A DNA stretch of 64,000 bases from Aquilaria yunnanensis (lineage: Eukaryota > Streptophyta > Magnoliopsida > Malvales > Thymelaeaceae): contig CM077594.1 of NCBI GenBank assembly GCA_039654915.1, forward strand, positions 11,932,001 to 11,996,000, given 5' to 3'. Positions 46,388 through 58,032 of this stretch are shown here, one piece after another. The first letter of the stretch is position 1. Each line of letters begins with the position of its first letter. The translations under genes and the position numbers were made by a program. The notes beneath the pieces were generated by a model that was given only the letters and a program-made list of their open reading frames with translations, had not been told where the DNA came from and ran no database searches.

Positions 46388-46940
46388 GTTTGTACAAAAG
46401 GCGTTCTTAGTTTAAAATCATCTAAATAAGCTATCTCCTCCTCCATCATTAAAATGGAATTTGGAGTTAATGAGGATGAGCACGAGAAGTTGAGATTTTA
46501 GAGCAAGTATACAAATTGCATCAATTACCCCTGATTTTTTCTGTTATTCTAAACTGCCTCCATCTACTTGATTATTTTTCATTCTAATTCAATACATTAG
46601 TAACTTCATTCCTTTGGCATTTTCACTTAAATACGACACACAATCCAACCATGTTCATGAGTGGTCTTCTTAAGGTTTAAAGGCACTTGACTCTCTGTAA
46701 TTCAGTGCTCTCTTCTTAGTAACCGTTCAGTTGAGAAATGTGTGACTTCAATTTAGTAATTAATAAGCTTAGATGAAAAATGTTAATTTTACAAAAAGCT
46801 TAGTATAAATTTTTACGTAGTACTTGATTAAATGATGAAGTATGGATGTCACACTTGTTTCTTTAGCTACAATAAAATTATGACATGGAGGATTTGTAGG
46901 GCTTTTTAAATGTCTTTAATTTAGTAAGCAAGAAATGGAG

Positions 46941-47062
46941 CGTGATTAAACTTTCTCTTGACCTCTTGTAAATTTTGGGTCAACCTGACCCTAACCCAAT
47001 CAGGTTAGGGTTAGGTTGATCTGACATTTCCGAGAGGTCAAGGGAAAGTTTAATCACGATTA
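46941..47062. repeat. Internal hairpin in the Mutator-type element
   Basis: GTGATTAAACTTTCTCTTGA on the left pairs with the inverse of TCAAGGGAAAGTTTAATCAC on the right. The loop carries AACCCTAACC/GGTTAGGGTT repeats that also pair. Confidence 0.85.
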
Positions 47063-47439
47063 AATTGGGTTAGGGTTTGTTCAGGGTTATGCCTAAAATA
47101 GGGTCAGATTAGGGTTATGGTTATTCATGTTAGGGACATGTTGTAAAAATCTTCTTTCAAACCAAACCAGACCCTACAACTTGAACTTTCACCTCTAGAT
47201 AGAGGAGATAGTTTATTTGAATGATTTTATATTAAGAGTACTTTTTTTGCTAGAACAAAAGAGATCAAGAGTGTTTTTGCAATTTTCCCATCACATGTTT
47301 GAGCTAATGGACTAACTTGAAATAGTTTTTCAAAGTTTAGGGACATATATTTATTAAGTACTAAGCTGTGGACCAACTAGCATGAGTTAGTTAAGGTCAG
47401 GGGCCAAATGTATAGTTTGGCATATCTTTTTCCTAACCC

Positions 47440-49440
47440 ATTTACCGTAGTAAATTGAAAAAGAAAAACATACAAAAATATAATAGTATGACAAATATTA
47501 CAGTATACTACAGTTTACCGTGCAATAAATTGTCAAAATTTGTAAAAATGTATATCATATAATTAACAAATGCCTACAATATGTAGTAATCTGCATAGTA
47601 TAATATTGAAGACATTAAACAACCTGGAAACAGCCATATTTGAAAAACAAATGTTCACATGATTTATGATCAGACATACAAACAAAAGGGAGAGAGACTC
47701 ATATACCTTATCAACCTACCTCTTTTTGGCAATCGATTATGCTATTTAGCCTTGTCAAAATTTTCTAAAAGGTGCATATGAGGTTGTTATGGAAAATCTA
47801 TTGGCATGTTCACATCTTTGAAATCACCATCAACAAGATCACAAAGCGCAGAGCTCCAGCAAGTAAAATATGTTTCCCAACCACAGATGTATTAATCATG
47901 CTTTGCAAAATTCACAAATTCATGATTCTAATATAATAACCTTGGATCTATTAGACCCATAAATCTCTTTTATCTTTAAAGCATAGTTATTAAAATCTAG
48001 ATTTAAGTATTAGAAACATACTTTTTACCACTACAGAAGCAAAATATGTTTCAAATCTCAATAGAAATTAGTAGTCTTAACTTTAGTTTTTGAAACTTAG
48101 AAATGTTAAGATTTTACGTTTTTATATTGTTGGTTAGATTTACTGACTAGGCTAAAAAATAAGAGTGAACAAAAAATATAAAAATTTTTGGAATTTTTTT
48201 CTCGAGCTTTTTATCTTGCTTTACCGTTTTCCTTCATAACCTTGTTGTCGAAATAATGCAAGTGTAAATATAGATGAAGAAAATGCTATTGGTTGTACAA
48301 GTATTTGCATAGATGAGATTGACCTTTTAAATGATAGAAGGACAATAGAAGAAGATGAAGATATGAAAATGTTAGAGATAGATAACATTGACACTACCAT
48401 TAGACATTGTGTCCTGTGTAGTCTATTAGATGATTAAAGTGTTCACAACTTCTCACTATGAAGTATGAATTGTTGAATTTATTTTTCTTATGTTGTATGT
48501 TTACGGCATGACAATTTCTTTATGATATTAAAGTATTAGTAAGTAAAAATGTTATGGAATATGAATTTCCTAAAATAATTTGGATGATTATATTTTTCAT
48601 TTTTTATATGTGTTTTTTGTAGAATTTTACAACTATATGACTTTTTATGACTTTACAACCATTGAAAAATCAAAATGACTCTAAATAAAAACCCGACTCT
48701 AATCTACTCCCTTTAAAGAGCTTCCCAACTTTTTCCCATTAGCTGCTTTGTTCCATTCAACCAAAATTTAAATTCCAAGCCCTCCTTGACTCTTTGGGAC
48801 ACAAACATCCTCCAAGCAACTAGATGTTTGTTTCCCATAACAGACCCTGCCCATAAGAAAGCTCGGCGTAATGCATTTGTATCAAAGACAATATGGTTTT
48901 CGGGATAAGAAATAAGATAGATTAAATTTACCAGGGCTTTATTTGAGAATGGTATATTTTCTTTTTTTGTCTACAAAGAAACTAGTAAAAAAGAAAGCAA
49001 GAGAACTACAAGTAAGGTGAAAACACACTTTCAGTTCTAAAACTTCTTACATTTTATCAAGTTAGCCCTAAAATATTAAAATTGTCAACTCTAAAAAGTC
49101 AAATTTTTTTGACTTTGTAACATTTTAACCTCCATATTTCAGCTTAGTACTTCATATTTTTGCTAGTTTATTGTATTGTCTGTTTAATGTTATGAAAGCA
49201 ATGGATTGGGATGGAAGCGACCCTGTAAAATTTTAGATAGGAAAAAATGGAGTGGCAATTTATACTATAACGTCATGGTGTGGGGTAGGGTTCTACAATA
49301 TCACTGATATGTCCCAGATACTTTTGAGCAAGTTCTTGGAGAGTTTGGCTCAATGATGAGGGAGCCACTTTCAATTTTTTTGCTACACAATAAATATCTT
49401 TAGAAATTACAAGTATAGGAAATTTTTGGGACGTAAAAAA
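47440..49440. other. Intergenic DNA with one coding-like patch
   Basis: Mostly featureless. At about 48250-48437 a plus-strand frame stays open for some 60 codons and is acidic (NIDEENAIGC, RRTIEEDEDMKMLEIDNID), ending in TAA. This could be a gene or transposase fragment, but I do not recognise it. Confidence 0.3.
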
Positions 49441-50238
49441 CATTTTAATCAATTTTAATGGGTTAATTACATGTGTGAACCCTAACCTTTTAATTGTGTT
49501 CCTATTTTAAACCTAATATTCATGTTGTTTGTAGAATACCCTAAGTCAGTAAAATGTTCCATTTTAACCTTTTTTTGACGGAATTCACTAACTTAAACAA
49601 AAAAAAAAAAAAAAGCTACGTTAGTGTAGGGTTATAGGGGAAATCAGTAATCTTAACCCCTAAAAATTTTTCCTTTTGTCAAACAAACCTCAAAACTCTT
49701 CCATCTAACATCCAACCACTATCCACCCGCCGCTACCCCTTTGCCTCCTTCGCCTCTTGGATCTGAAAATTTCGTTTCACATCGCCGAAAAGCATTCCAA
49801 CTTCCCTACCGCATTTGGGCACCACTAAAAGCAAAGAAATGGGATTCCAACTTCACCGCAAATGCCCACACCCTCGCCTTTACCAAAAACTCTCTCAAAT
49901 CATTTTATGGGTACATTGATTTTGTCATTGGTCGCAGAAAATTCCCCTAACGACGGTCGTGACTTCTGTTTTTCTCTTCATAGGAAGTCCTGATGGTGAT
50001 AAAAAACCAACCAACGTTCATGGTGGTCTAACTGTACATGGTCTGGGGTCGGCAATGTGGATGTCTGCCTACTTTTTGTGGCCAGGGTTTGTCGTTTTAC
50101 TCCTAAAACTTGACCCTTTTTCTTCTTTTGGATTTGCAAAATTAGATGGTAAGGATTTCAATTTAGGGAGTACTGAATGTTGCTTTTGCTTTATGGTGTT
50201 GTTACGATTGTGAAGCAAGTGTGGAATTCAAATAGGCA

Positions 50239-50346
50239 ATGGCAGGAGATGGTTCCTTGGTATGGCCTAATGATCTTGAAATCATTCAAGAGGCTTATGG
50301 GAAATCTTTTGCACCTTTTCCTTTCGGTTCAAGTCATTCATACTAA
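50239..50346 (+). pseudogene. Unassigned coding-like fragment in the Pack-MULE candidate
   Basis: An ATG frame of 35 codons begins MAGDGSLVWPNDLEIIQEAY and continues with GKSFAPFPFGSS before a TAA. Its composition is that of a soluble protein, unlike the surrounding low-complexity translations. It is in a different frame from the longer ORFs nearby. I do not recognise the family. Most likely a captured exon piece. Confidence 0.35.
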
Positions 50347-50682
50347 GATTTATTTTGCTTGCTGAACTTACTGGATCATGCTAAGGGAAGCACCTATACA
50401 AAACATTTCAATTACAATTAAATGAAAAACTTGATTTTTTTTAACAGGGTGCATATTTAGGAACTAGAGTGTGCTAATAAGCTTTGATCACCTGTTGAAC
50501 AAGGCAAGAGTTGTTGGTCGAGATGATGATGATGGGGGAATTAGGGGAATTTTTCAGGTCAATTTATACTCTGGACTTCCCAACATTCCCAGAACCAGCA
50601 GTGCTGCAAACTGGGTAAATGCCACTATGATCAAGAGAGAATAGATGATTTTGCCACCAGAGCTCGAAGATGGGGGAACTCC

Positions 50683-50769
50683 TGGGCTAACACCATCAAG
50701 GTGGGTGTTTGGATCAACGCTGGGTCGCGATTCGAAATTGCGGAGACCAATGGCATTGCTCACTTCCTG
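50683..50769 (+). pseudogene. Fragment resembling mitochondrial processing peptidase beta subunit
   Basis: The frame gives GVWINAGSRFEIAETNGIAH, then FLI and a stop. Plant MPP-beta (M16 peptidase family, also the core of plant respiratory complex III) has VGVWIDAGSRFE, then NNGTAHFLEHM. The zinc-binding HxxEH motif begins here with His, but the Glu and second His are replaced by Ile and a stop, so the fragment is inactive. Upstream in frame is WANTIK, replacing the usual ARTATV. It sits inside an inverted-repeat element, which suggests capture. Confidence 0.6.
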
Positions 50770-51159
50770 ATTTAGAAGGGTCTGGGTCTGGGTGCATTTC
50801 CGACAGCCAATCTCAATGTTGGGAGCTTTTGGAGAGGGCAGACTGCAGAGAATTTGTTGGGTTGGTTTGGGAAATTGGGAAAATTTTGGTAGATGGTGGT
50901 ATGATTATTAGATTTTAACAACATCAGGGATACAGAATGAACAAAATTTTTAGGGATTAAAACTAACATTTATTCCTATAATTATATGCTGGCGTGACAT
51001 TTTCAATCCAAGATAAATGAATTTCATTAAAAAATTATTCAAAATAAAACGTTTTAACCATATTAGGAATATGGAACGGACATAATGGAAGTTAGAGCTA
51101 AAACAAGAAAACAAAAAAAAGGTTAGGGCTAGCACATGTAATTAATCTAACATTTAATG

Positions 51160-51520
51160 GCGAACTAGAGTGGGGTAGGCTTTAACCATTTAGACTAGAA
51201 CGGCCAGATATGAGGAATCAGATTAGTTTACCAGTCAATTCATTTTAGCTTAAATTAATTTAGTATAAAATGACTTATATTTATTTATTTATTTATTCCT
51301 CAAACTAATTTTTTTTTAAAATTTAATATTATATAGATACAATAATTCATTTAAAAGTAATTTTTTATAATATTGTTAATTTTTTATAATTTTTTTTAAT
51401 TCTTGACATCAAAATAATTCATAAAAATTTAATAAAATTATAAAAAATATATTTTAAATAGATTATTATAATTACATAATATTAATTTTTAAATAATAAC
51501 TGGGTCGGAAGCAGATCCGC
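51160..51520. repeat. AT-rich palindromic repeat related to the hAT core
   Basis: The stretch 51240-51490 (AATATTATATAGATACAATA, then inverse copies after a central TTGACATCAAAATAATT-like loop) resembles the core of the hAT element at 45830-46150 and the element at 61290-61640. Ends are not resolved. Confidence 0.5.
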
Positions 51521-51603
51521 CTCCATAAACCTGAACCTGAACCAGGAAACTGGAAATCTTCTGCGTCGGATGCAATAGCGAACAAGAGTGTGACAGACAA
51601 GTC

Positions 51604-53005
51604 ATGGCCTCTTGTCTGAGACGAGCAATGGCTTATAGAAACAAGATCTTTTTCTGGCGAAAGTCAGTAGTTCAATCTTGTAGCCGCTCTCACATTTTCT
51701 ACGGTCAGAATCTCCACATTTGCGGAACCCAAGAAGCCCGAACAATTCCCACTTTCGATTTCATCAAGATTCTCGTCGAGGCTTCGCGAAAGGCAAAAGA
51801 TCACGCATTCCTCTGCAACTTTTCCCCTTCAAACTAGATTATCGCCTCCCTTCGATTCGAGGTCTCCTCTTCATTTTAGGCTGTTGGTGAGATCCTTGTT
51901 CTTTTTGTCATCAGATTTGCGGCCATCACCGATTTCTTCCATCGGATATACAATCGGTCGCTTCAAGGTGCATGCTCTTCTCTGGTTCTGGAATTATTGC
52001 TGAATTTTGTTACGAATTTAGGCAACCCATAACCTCTTTACAGAACATCCTTTTCAACTTCGGTGAATCAGGAAAGCCTTCTCTGGTTCTATCTCCACGA
52101 GCATTTTCCCGCAATTTTTGGCAGCAAATCCATTGGAAGCCTCCAACCACTTTCAATAGATTTTGTTGAACGAAAATCATTTGCAAATTGCCGCGACCAA
52201 ACTTGTTTCTACATTGCTGCTGCGACGGCGGCGAATCGAAGCTGACTTCATCTTCCATTTTAATCATTTTCCGGCTACCCGGTAAGTTCTCTCCTTCTCT
52301 TGAAATGGTTAACCAAAATCTAATTACTAGCCAGGAGCTCCGAAGAGCCATTCTCCTTTCAATTCGGTTTTGGAAATTGGTGTTGGTATTGCACATTCCT
52401 TGCTGAGAGTATTTGGTTATTTAAACTTTAGTTATGAATTGAGAGACAACCCTTGTCTGCTATTTTGAGATGTAAGGTTAGACTTACCTAGTCTGGAAGT
52501 GAATATATGGTGAATGACCATTTTTGCTGCTTATTGTAGTCTAGGATTCTTTTTGGTACTTAAAATTATGAATCTACTCATTTTGTGGTTTTGGTGTGCA
52601 TTGTTCATCATTTGCAGCAGTCTCTGCCGATTCTCTGTTTGGTGGTGTATCAGCTGCAAAAGCTCTTTGTTTTTTCAAATTACAGGGTTTCAAGTGCAAG
52701 GAAGACCATCTGTTGTTCCCTCTATCTCAGAAATGGCAACTTTGTATTGTTTCAAATTATACTCTTTTAGATCATCCTGTATTCTTTCTCCTGCAAACAA
52801 ACAAATTGTGTCTGCTGCTCTTCTTATCCATTTCAATAAGCAAGTCTTTCTCAATTCGAGCCTTGGCGTCTTCGTTTGGCTCAAAGTTTGCAACTTTTGT
52901 CTCCTCGTGTTATCAATTCCACAACTTGGTGCTTGGGGGTGGGCTATGCTCACGCATTTTTGTCTTCATCTCCGGTTAGAACTGATAACACAATTCTCCA
53001 AATAA
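51604..53005 (+). other. Unassigned coding-like region upstream of the P450 gene
   Basis: Base composition here is closer to that of the two host genes than to the flanking repeats, and several plus-strand frames are open. The first starts at 51604 with MASCLRRAMAYRNKIFFWRK (77 codons), Arg/Ser-rich and lacking acidic residues at the N-terminus, like an organelle-targeting presequence. An overlapping frame from about 51680 (STVRISTFAEPKKPEQFPLS) is also open for a long way. Later frames at 52514-53005 and 52596-52979 overlap each other. I cannot join them into a gene or name a family. It could be a small multi-exon gene, a pseudogene or a non-coding transcript. Confidence 0.3.
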
Positions 53006-53009
53006 CATA

Positions 53010-53375
53010 ATCCTCCCTTAACTGGCTTTGACTCTGAGAGTGCAGAGCCATAGAGATAGAAATGGCTAGCTGGCATGGCAAGCCAAGTCTATGCATCACT
53101 TAACTGGGAGTGGTCTGACCTGAAAAGATCTTCAATGATCGATAAAGCTAAAACATGATTGGCAGTATTTTTTTTTTTTTTAATGATTTCCCTCTTGAAA
53201 AGCGTGCCTATAATTTTAATCACTTTTTTATAATCTGACATGATACCAATAGACACATGGCGTGCTGAATATTTTGACTTCCCATTTAGAAAAGGGGAAA
53301 AATTATAATAAAATCGAAGCTTCATAGGTGAGGTGTCAGAGTCAAGATCGTACAGCCATTTTAAAATGACCAGAC
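53010..53375. other. Upstream region of the P450 gene
   Basis: No coding sequence. It contains a poly-T tract at about 53168-53181 and presumably the P450 promoter. The minus-strand frame at 53325-53089 is unsupported. Confidence 0.4.
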
Positions 53376-53380
53376 ATGTA

Positions 53381-53388
53381 TTATATAG
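53381..53388 (+). promoter_or_regulatory. TATA box of the P450 gene
   Basis: TTATATAG at 53381-53388, 81 bp before the start codon at 53469, a normal plant promoter distance. Confidence 0.55.
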
Positions 53389-53468
53389 AGCTCAGTGAGT
53401 TGCTGTTTCTATAATCCAGCAACCTGGGACCCTTCCAGTTTCAGGCCTTTAGCCCCCAAATATTCATC

Positions 53469-55100
53469 ATGGATTTCTCCTTCCCAATTCTCTCGTCAAT
53501 TCTAGCATCTCTACTCTTTCTTCTTATGATTTTGAAGGCAGCTAGAAAATCTAAATCCCAGATAGTATGTCCAAACTTACCACCGGGACCGCCTAAACTT
53601 CCTATCATTGGCAACATGCACCATCTCTTTGGTTCTTTGCCCCATCGCATCCTAGGAGACTTGGCCAAAAAGTATGGCCCTCTTATGCACATGCAACTTG
53701 GTGAAGTCTCGACCATCATAGTCTCATCACCAGAAATTGCCAAAGAAGTGATGAAAACTCATGATATAATCTTTTCAAGCAGACCCTTTATCCCATCACA
53801 AGGCATCATTTCTTACAACTGTGAAGACATTGCTTGTGCTCCTTATGGGGAGTACTGGAGGCAACTGAGAAAGATTTGCATAGTTGAGCTCCTCAGCGTC
53901 AAAAGGGTTCAGTCTTTTGGGTCCATAAGAGAGAGGGTGGTCTCAGATATGGTTCAAACCATTGCTTCTCGGGCAGATTCACCGGTGAACCTGAGTAAGC
54001 TGATATATTCAGCTACAATTGGGATCACTCTGAAGGCAGCATTTGGGGAGAAGTGCCAGTACCAGGAAGAGTTCATTCAGGTGGTGAAGAAAAGTACAGA
54101 GTTGACTGGAGGACTGTCTCTTGCTGATGTTTTCCCTTCTAGAAGGTCTCTTTTTGTGCTCACTGCCAGGAAATATAGATGTGAGAAAGTTCACAAGGAA
54201 GTGGATAAGATTCTCAATGACATCATAAAGGAACATAGGTCCGGAAAGAGGGAGGGCAAGGGAATTGGTGATCAGCAAGAAGCAGAAGATCTAGTGCAGG
54301 TTCTTTTAGATATTCAGGACAGGGGTGACCTACAGTTCCCTCTCACAGCAAATAACATCAAAGGTGTTATCCAGGTCAGTTATTATTGTACTTGATCATT
54401 TTCACGTGTGAACGATTGAGGCCTCAACAAACATAATGAAGTAACCTATCATTGTAAAGCAGTATTGATCAATCGTTGTATTTTGTAGGACATATTTGTG
54501 GCTGGAGGTGACACTTCTTCTACAACAGTTGAATGGGCCATGTCAGAAATGCTGAGAAACCCAATCACCATGGAAAAGGCACAAGCAGAGGTAAGAGCTG
54601 TGTTTGGCAAAAAGGGGAAGGTTGAAGAGGCAAGGTTGCAGGAACTAAAATACATGAAATCCGTGATCAAAGAGACTCTTAGAATCCACCCACCACTTGC
54701 TCTTCTAGTTCCAAGAGAAAGCATAGACGAGTGTGAAGTGAGTGGATTCTGCATTCCTGCCAAGACCCAAGTGATTGTAAACGCATGGGCTATTGGGAGG
54801 GATCCAAATCACTGGAACGAACCAGAAAAGTTTTGTCCAGAGAGGTTCCTGGAGACTCCAGTAGATTACAAAGGGAACCACTTCGAGTTCATACCATTTG
54901 GGGCTGGAAGAAGGATATGTCCTGGCATGCCTTTTGGTATAGCCAATGTGGAGCTACTTCTAGCAGAGTTGCTTTACCATTTTGACTGGAGGCTCCCCAA
55001 TGGAATGAGGCCTGAAGACCTTGACATGACAGAGATGTTTGGGATTGTTGTTAGGAGGAAGAAAGAGCTATACTTAACTCCAATTTCGTATGCTGATTGA
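53469..55100 (+). CDS. Cytochrome P450, CYP71 clan, probably CYP71D-like (505 aa)
   Basis: Join of 53469-54374 and 54489-55100. The product is an ER-bound haem monooxygenase that would use NADPH-P450 reductase. Visible features: N-terminal membrane anchor (about residues 5-24), proline hinge [12 protein letters not shown] (38-49), C-helix WRQLR (130-134), I-helix AGGDTSS (307-313) with the oxygen-activating Asp-Thr, K-helix ETLR (364-367), FCPERF (417-422) and haem loop [13 protein letters not shown] with Cys446. All catalytic residues are intact and the length is normal. The intron lies, in phase 0, just before the I-helix, as in A-type plant P450s. The C-terminus [20 protein letters not shown] fits CYP71D, a family that oxidises terpenoids and other specialised metabolites. 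The substrate cannot be read from sequence. Confidence 0.95.
54375..54488 (+). other. Intron of the P450 gene
   Basis: 114 bp, GTCAGT donor and TTTTGTAG acceptor, phase 0. Splicing joins GVIQ to [11 protein letters not shown], the conserved I-helix start. Confidence 0.95.
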
Positions 55101-55830
55101 ATCTAGAGCAGACATACCAAGGGAGAGAGATCGGGGAAAACGTACCAAAAGGATGGCACACTATACATCCGTTTGCTGATTAATGAGTACATCATCTGCG
55201 ATCTCACAGACCAGCTGCTTGCGACTCCTTTCTTTTCCTTGGAAAATTTGCTAGTTTCTCTATTATGTATATAAAGGCAATAGTGAGAGCGACCCTACAT
55301 ATCTTAGCATATAAAGATTACCCCCAAACATTAATTAGTTTGTTCAGAAAATCTCTTAAATTAAACAGGCAAACTGTTAGTTAGATCATATTATACAGAC
55401 TTTAATTTAGGTGAATAAGGCATGAAATTTTGTAAATCACCCATCAATGTTTACGCAAGCACACACAGATGTACGTGTATACATATGTATGATAGATGTG
55501 AAAGAGCGAGGAGTCTGGGATGCGCCGAGGTGCTCATAGACCTGGTTGATGCCGTTAGGGAGAGAGAGGTTCTGTTTTCTTTGAATAAAACTAGAAAGTC
55601 TTGTCTATTAGGACTAAAGGTTTAATTGGATAATTATGAGATATATTTACTCCTTTCAAATTTTTTGATTATGGCAATCAAGTTTTTCAATTTTTTTTTT
55701 TTGAAAGAGGCTTGAAATTGTGCATCTATGTGTATGAGCATCAACTTGACACCGTTAGGGGTCCGTTAGTTTTAAGTATAAATGATAACTTTTGTTTGTT
55801 AGGATAGTCATATTTGATTAGGATAATTAT
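55101..55830 (+). other. 3' flank of the P450 gene
   Basis: Probable 3' UTR to about 55300, then AT-rich intergenic DNA. A 67-codon frame at 55422-55625 has no domain. Confidence 0.4.
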
Positions 55831-55859
55831 GAAATATCTTAAATTTATTCAAATTTTCA

Positions 55860-56560
55860 ATTATGAAGATTTTTGTACTTTGAATTCATTTGAAAAGATA
55901 ATCTTAATGAAACAAATAAAAATAATATGATAAATATGATAATTATTTAAAAAAGGTACTCAATTCCACACATATAGTTCGTAGTTTCATGTAAATATAT
56001 CTTAGTTTTACACAATCTATTTCTAGTTTCACACACTATAAAAACTCAAAATTCATACAGTAGAAACACAATTTAATATATATATGAACCTAGTTTTATA
56101 TAATAATGATACAGTTTTACACAATAACAACCCCATTTCATAAAAATCAGTTTCATACAATAGGAATACAAATACACACACACACACACACACATACATA
56201 CATATCTACAATCTTCACAAAAAAAATCCAGAAGCATACATCATAAAAAATCTAGAAACATACATATAAAACCAAAAGCATACATATATATTCATGTTTT
56301 TTAAAAGTGAAATCCAAAAACATACATATCAACCCAGAAGCATACATATATATATATATCTATGTTCTTAAAAAACCTAGAACATACATATAAGTCTCAG
56401 AAGCATACATATATATTTGTACTTTTTATAAACCTGTAACATACAAACAAAATTTAGAAGCATACATAGACAAAAAATCACAATAAAACATATAAAACTT
56501 CAATCTCAGACATATATCTCAAATTTCAAACTAGTGCTAAACCAATCCCTCTATTATGAA
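55860..56560. repeat. Degenerate short-repeat block, copy 1
   Basis: Two textures follow each other. First comes a phrase like CAATAGNAACCTAGTTTCATA repeated imperfectly (55960-56170). Then come about nine copies of CCAGAAGCATACATATAT-like units spaced roughly 20-45 bp apart (56229-56465). An (AC)n run lies at about 56170-56194. The same order recurs at 57640-58340. Confidence 0.75.
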
Positions 56561-56569
56561 GAGCCAAGG

Positions 56570-57630
56570 GGTGCCAAAAAAGATGGGGGTTGAATGTGCA
56601 AAATACCAAAAAAAATTATTAATACAAAAAAAAATAAAGATGAAATGGAAAAAAAAAAAAATCTTGAGAAGCAATTAGAAGATCTAGAGAGAGGGAAGGA
56701 GGGAAGGATGATTATAGTTCAGCAGTCATGGTGGAGGCAAACTCCAGAGGAGAGAGTAGGATGGCAATGAGCATTTAAAATTTCACAGCGGAGGGAAGGA
56801 GGTTTGCCTACAAAAATTGTTGGTAAGATACACATAAATTGGAGGAAATAATATAATATTAGAGCCCCACTACTGCTGGGGAAGAGAGACTTTTTAATAA
56901 GGCATGAATCAATTTAAATGGGATAATTAAGGAAATTTTGTATTTGTCTGGTTCTTGATTTCATATCCTCTTTTTTTTTTTTTTCTCCCAGCAATTTTGT
57001 CTCTCCTATTTTATCTTCTGCTTTTTAATGTTTTTTTTAACAGAAGTTAAGTGGTGCTTGTACACCTAGGTGTATTTCAGAACTTGGTTACTCAAATTTT
57101 AATATTAATTTTTTTTTAATTTGATTCCATTTGAAGAGATAATCTTAATAAAATTGATTAAGTTAATATAATAAATATGGTAATTATTTAAAAATAAATT
57201 TATTCATTTTTTTTCATATAATCAAACGTGTTCAGAGAGTTGCTTATATTTGAATATCAATTTTGTAGAATTAGCTACTAGTTTAATGTATTAAAATTTT
57301 ATTTTCTTATCTAGAGAGTTTTTGTTAGATTTTATGGAGGAAGTTTAGTTTCGTGTAATAAAACTCATCTTGTATAACATTAACTCAATTTTGTTTGATA
57401 ATAAACCCTTTTTGTTCTATAGATTTCTAATTTTGTATATTAACATTTCAATTTGATACAATAGGAACCTAATTTCATAAAATAGAAACACAAATTCATA
57501 TAATAAGAAATCAGTTTCAATCAAAAGGAATTTAGCTTCATACATCAACATTACAATTTGGTGTAGAGATAACTACACACTTTTACAATATTATCTTAGT
57601 TTTGTACAATTTGGCTATATTTTCTCACCA
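56570..57630. other. AT-rich spacer between the two short-repeat blocks
   Basis: No gene. 57340-57560 contains further weak copies of the CAATAGGAACCTAATTTCATA phrase, so the repeat region may be continuous. A short purine-rich patch (GAGAGGGAAGGAGGGAAGGA) lies near 56690. Confidence 0.45.
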
Positions 57631-57639
57631 ATTGAAGTG

Positions 57640-58001
57640 TTGGGTGCATTCTCACATTTTATTATTGTATCTACATATTATATTTAAAAAAATTTACTCA
57701 GTTCCACGCAAATGATTCATAACACCATACAAATAAATCTCAATTTCATACAATTCATTTGCAGTCTTATATACTATCAAAACTCAAAACCCATATACTA
57801 GAAACATAGTTTCATACATATATGAACTCAATTCCATATAATAACAGAGTAGTTTTACACAATAGCAACCTAGTTTCCTACATCAAATTTCATACTTTCA
57901 AAACTCCACACTATATACTCCACACTATATACTGTTACCCCAATTTTATACAATTCATTTCCAGCTTCATACAATAGTTATGTGTGTGTTTGTGTGTGTA
58001 G

Positions 58002-58032
<31 letters not shown>

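Larger units (their letters stand above)
45303..47422. mobile_element. Long-TIR Mutator-type element, split by a hAT element
   Basis: Left end GGGTAAACTGTACATTTAGC and the inverted right end TGCCAAACTATACATTTGGC pair over about 150 bp. Flanks are TATTTTTTT (45294-45302) and TATCTTTTT (47423-47431), a 9-bp duplication with one change. Without the hAT insertion it is about 1.2 kb. A second copy starts at 63213. It contains a strong internal hairpin (46941-47062). No transposase. Confidence 0.82.
49461..51147. mobile_element. Pack-MULE candidate: inverted-repeat element with captured gene fragments
   Basis: Left end GGTTAATTACATGTGTGAAC and the inverted right end GATTAATTACATGTGCTAGC pair strongly for about 30 bp (through CCCTAACCTTTT) and weakly beyond. 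Flanks TCAATTTTAATG (49449-49460) and TAACATTTAATG (51148-51159) share 9 of 12 bases, a plausible 9-bp-class duplication. The interior is less AT-rich than the surroundings and holds coding-like pieces, one resembling mitochondrial processing peptidase. No transposase is present, so it would be non-autonomous. Confidence 0.6.

Noticed and set aside
53441..53743. Minus-strand ORF of 100 codons (also 54009-54278 and 54449-54763)
   Set aside because: Antisense shadows of the P450 exons.
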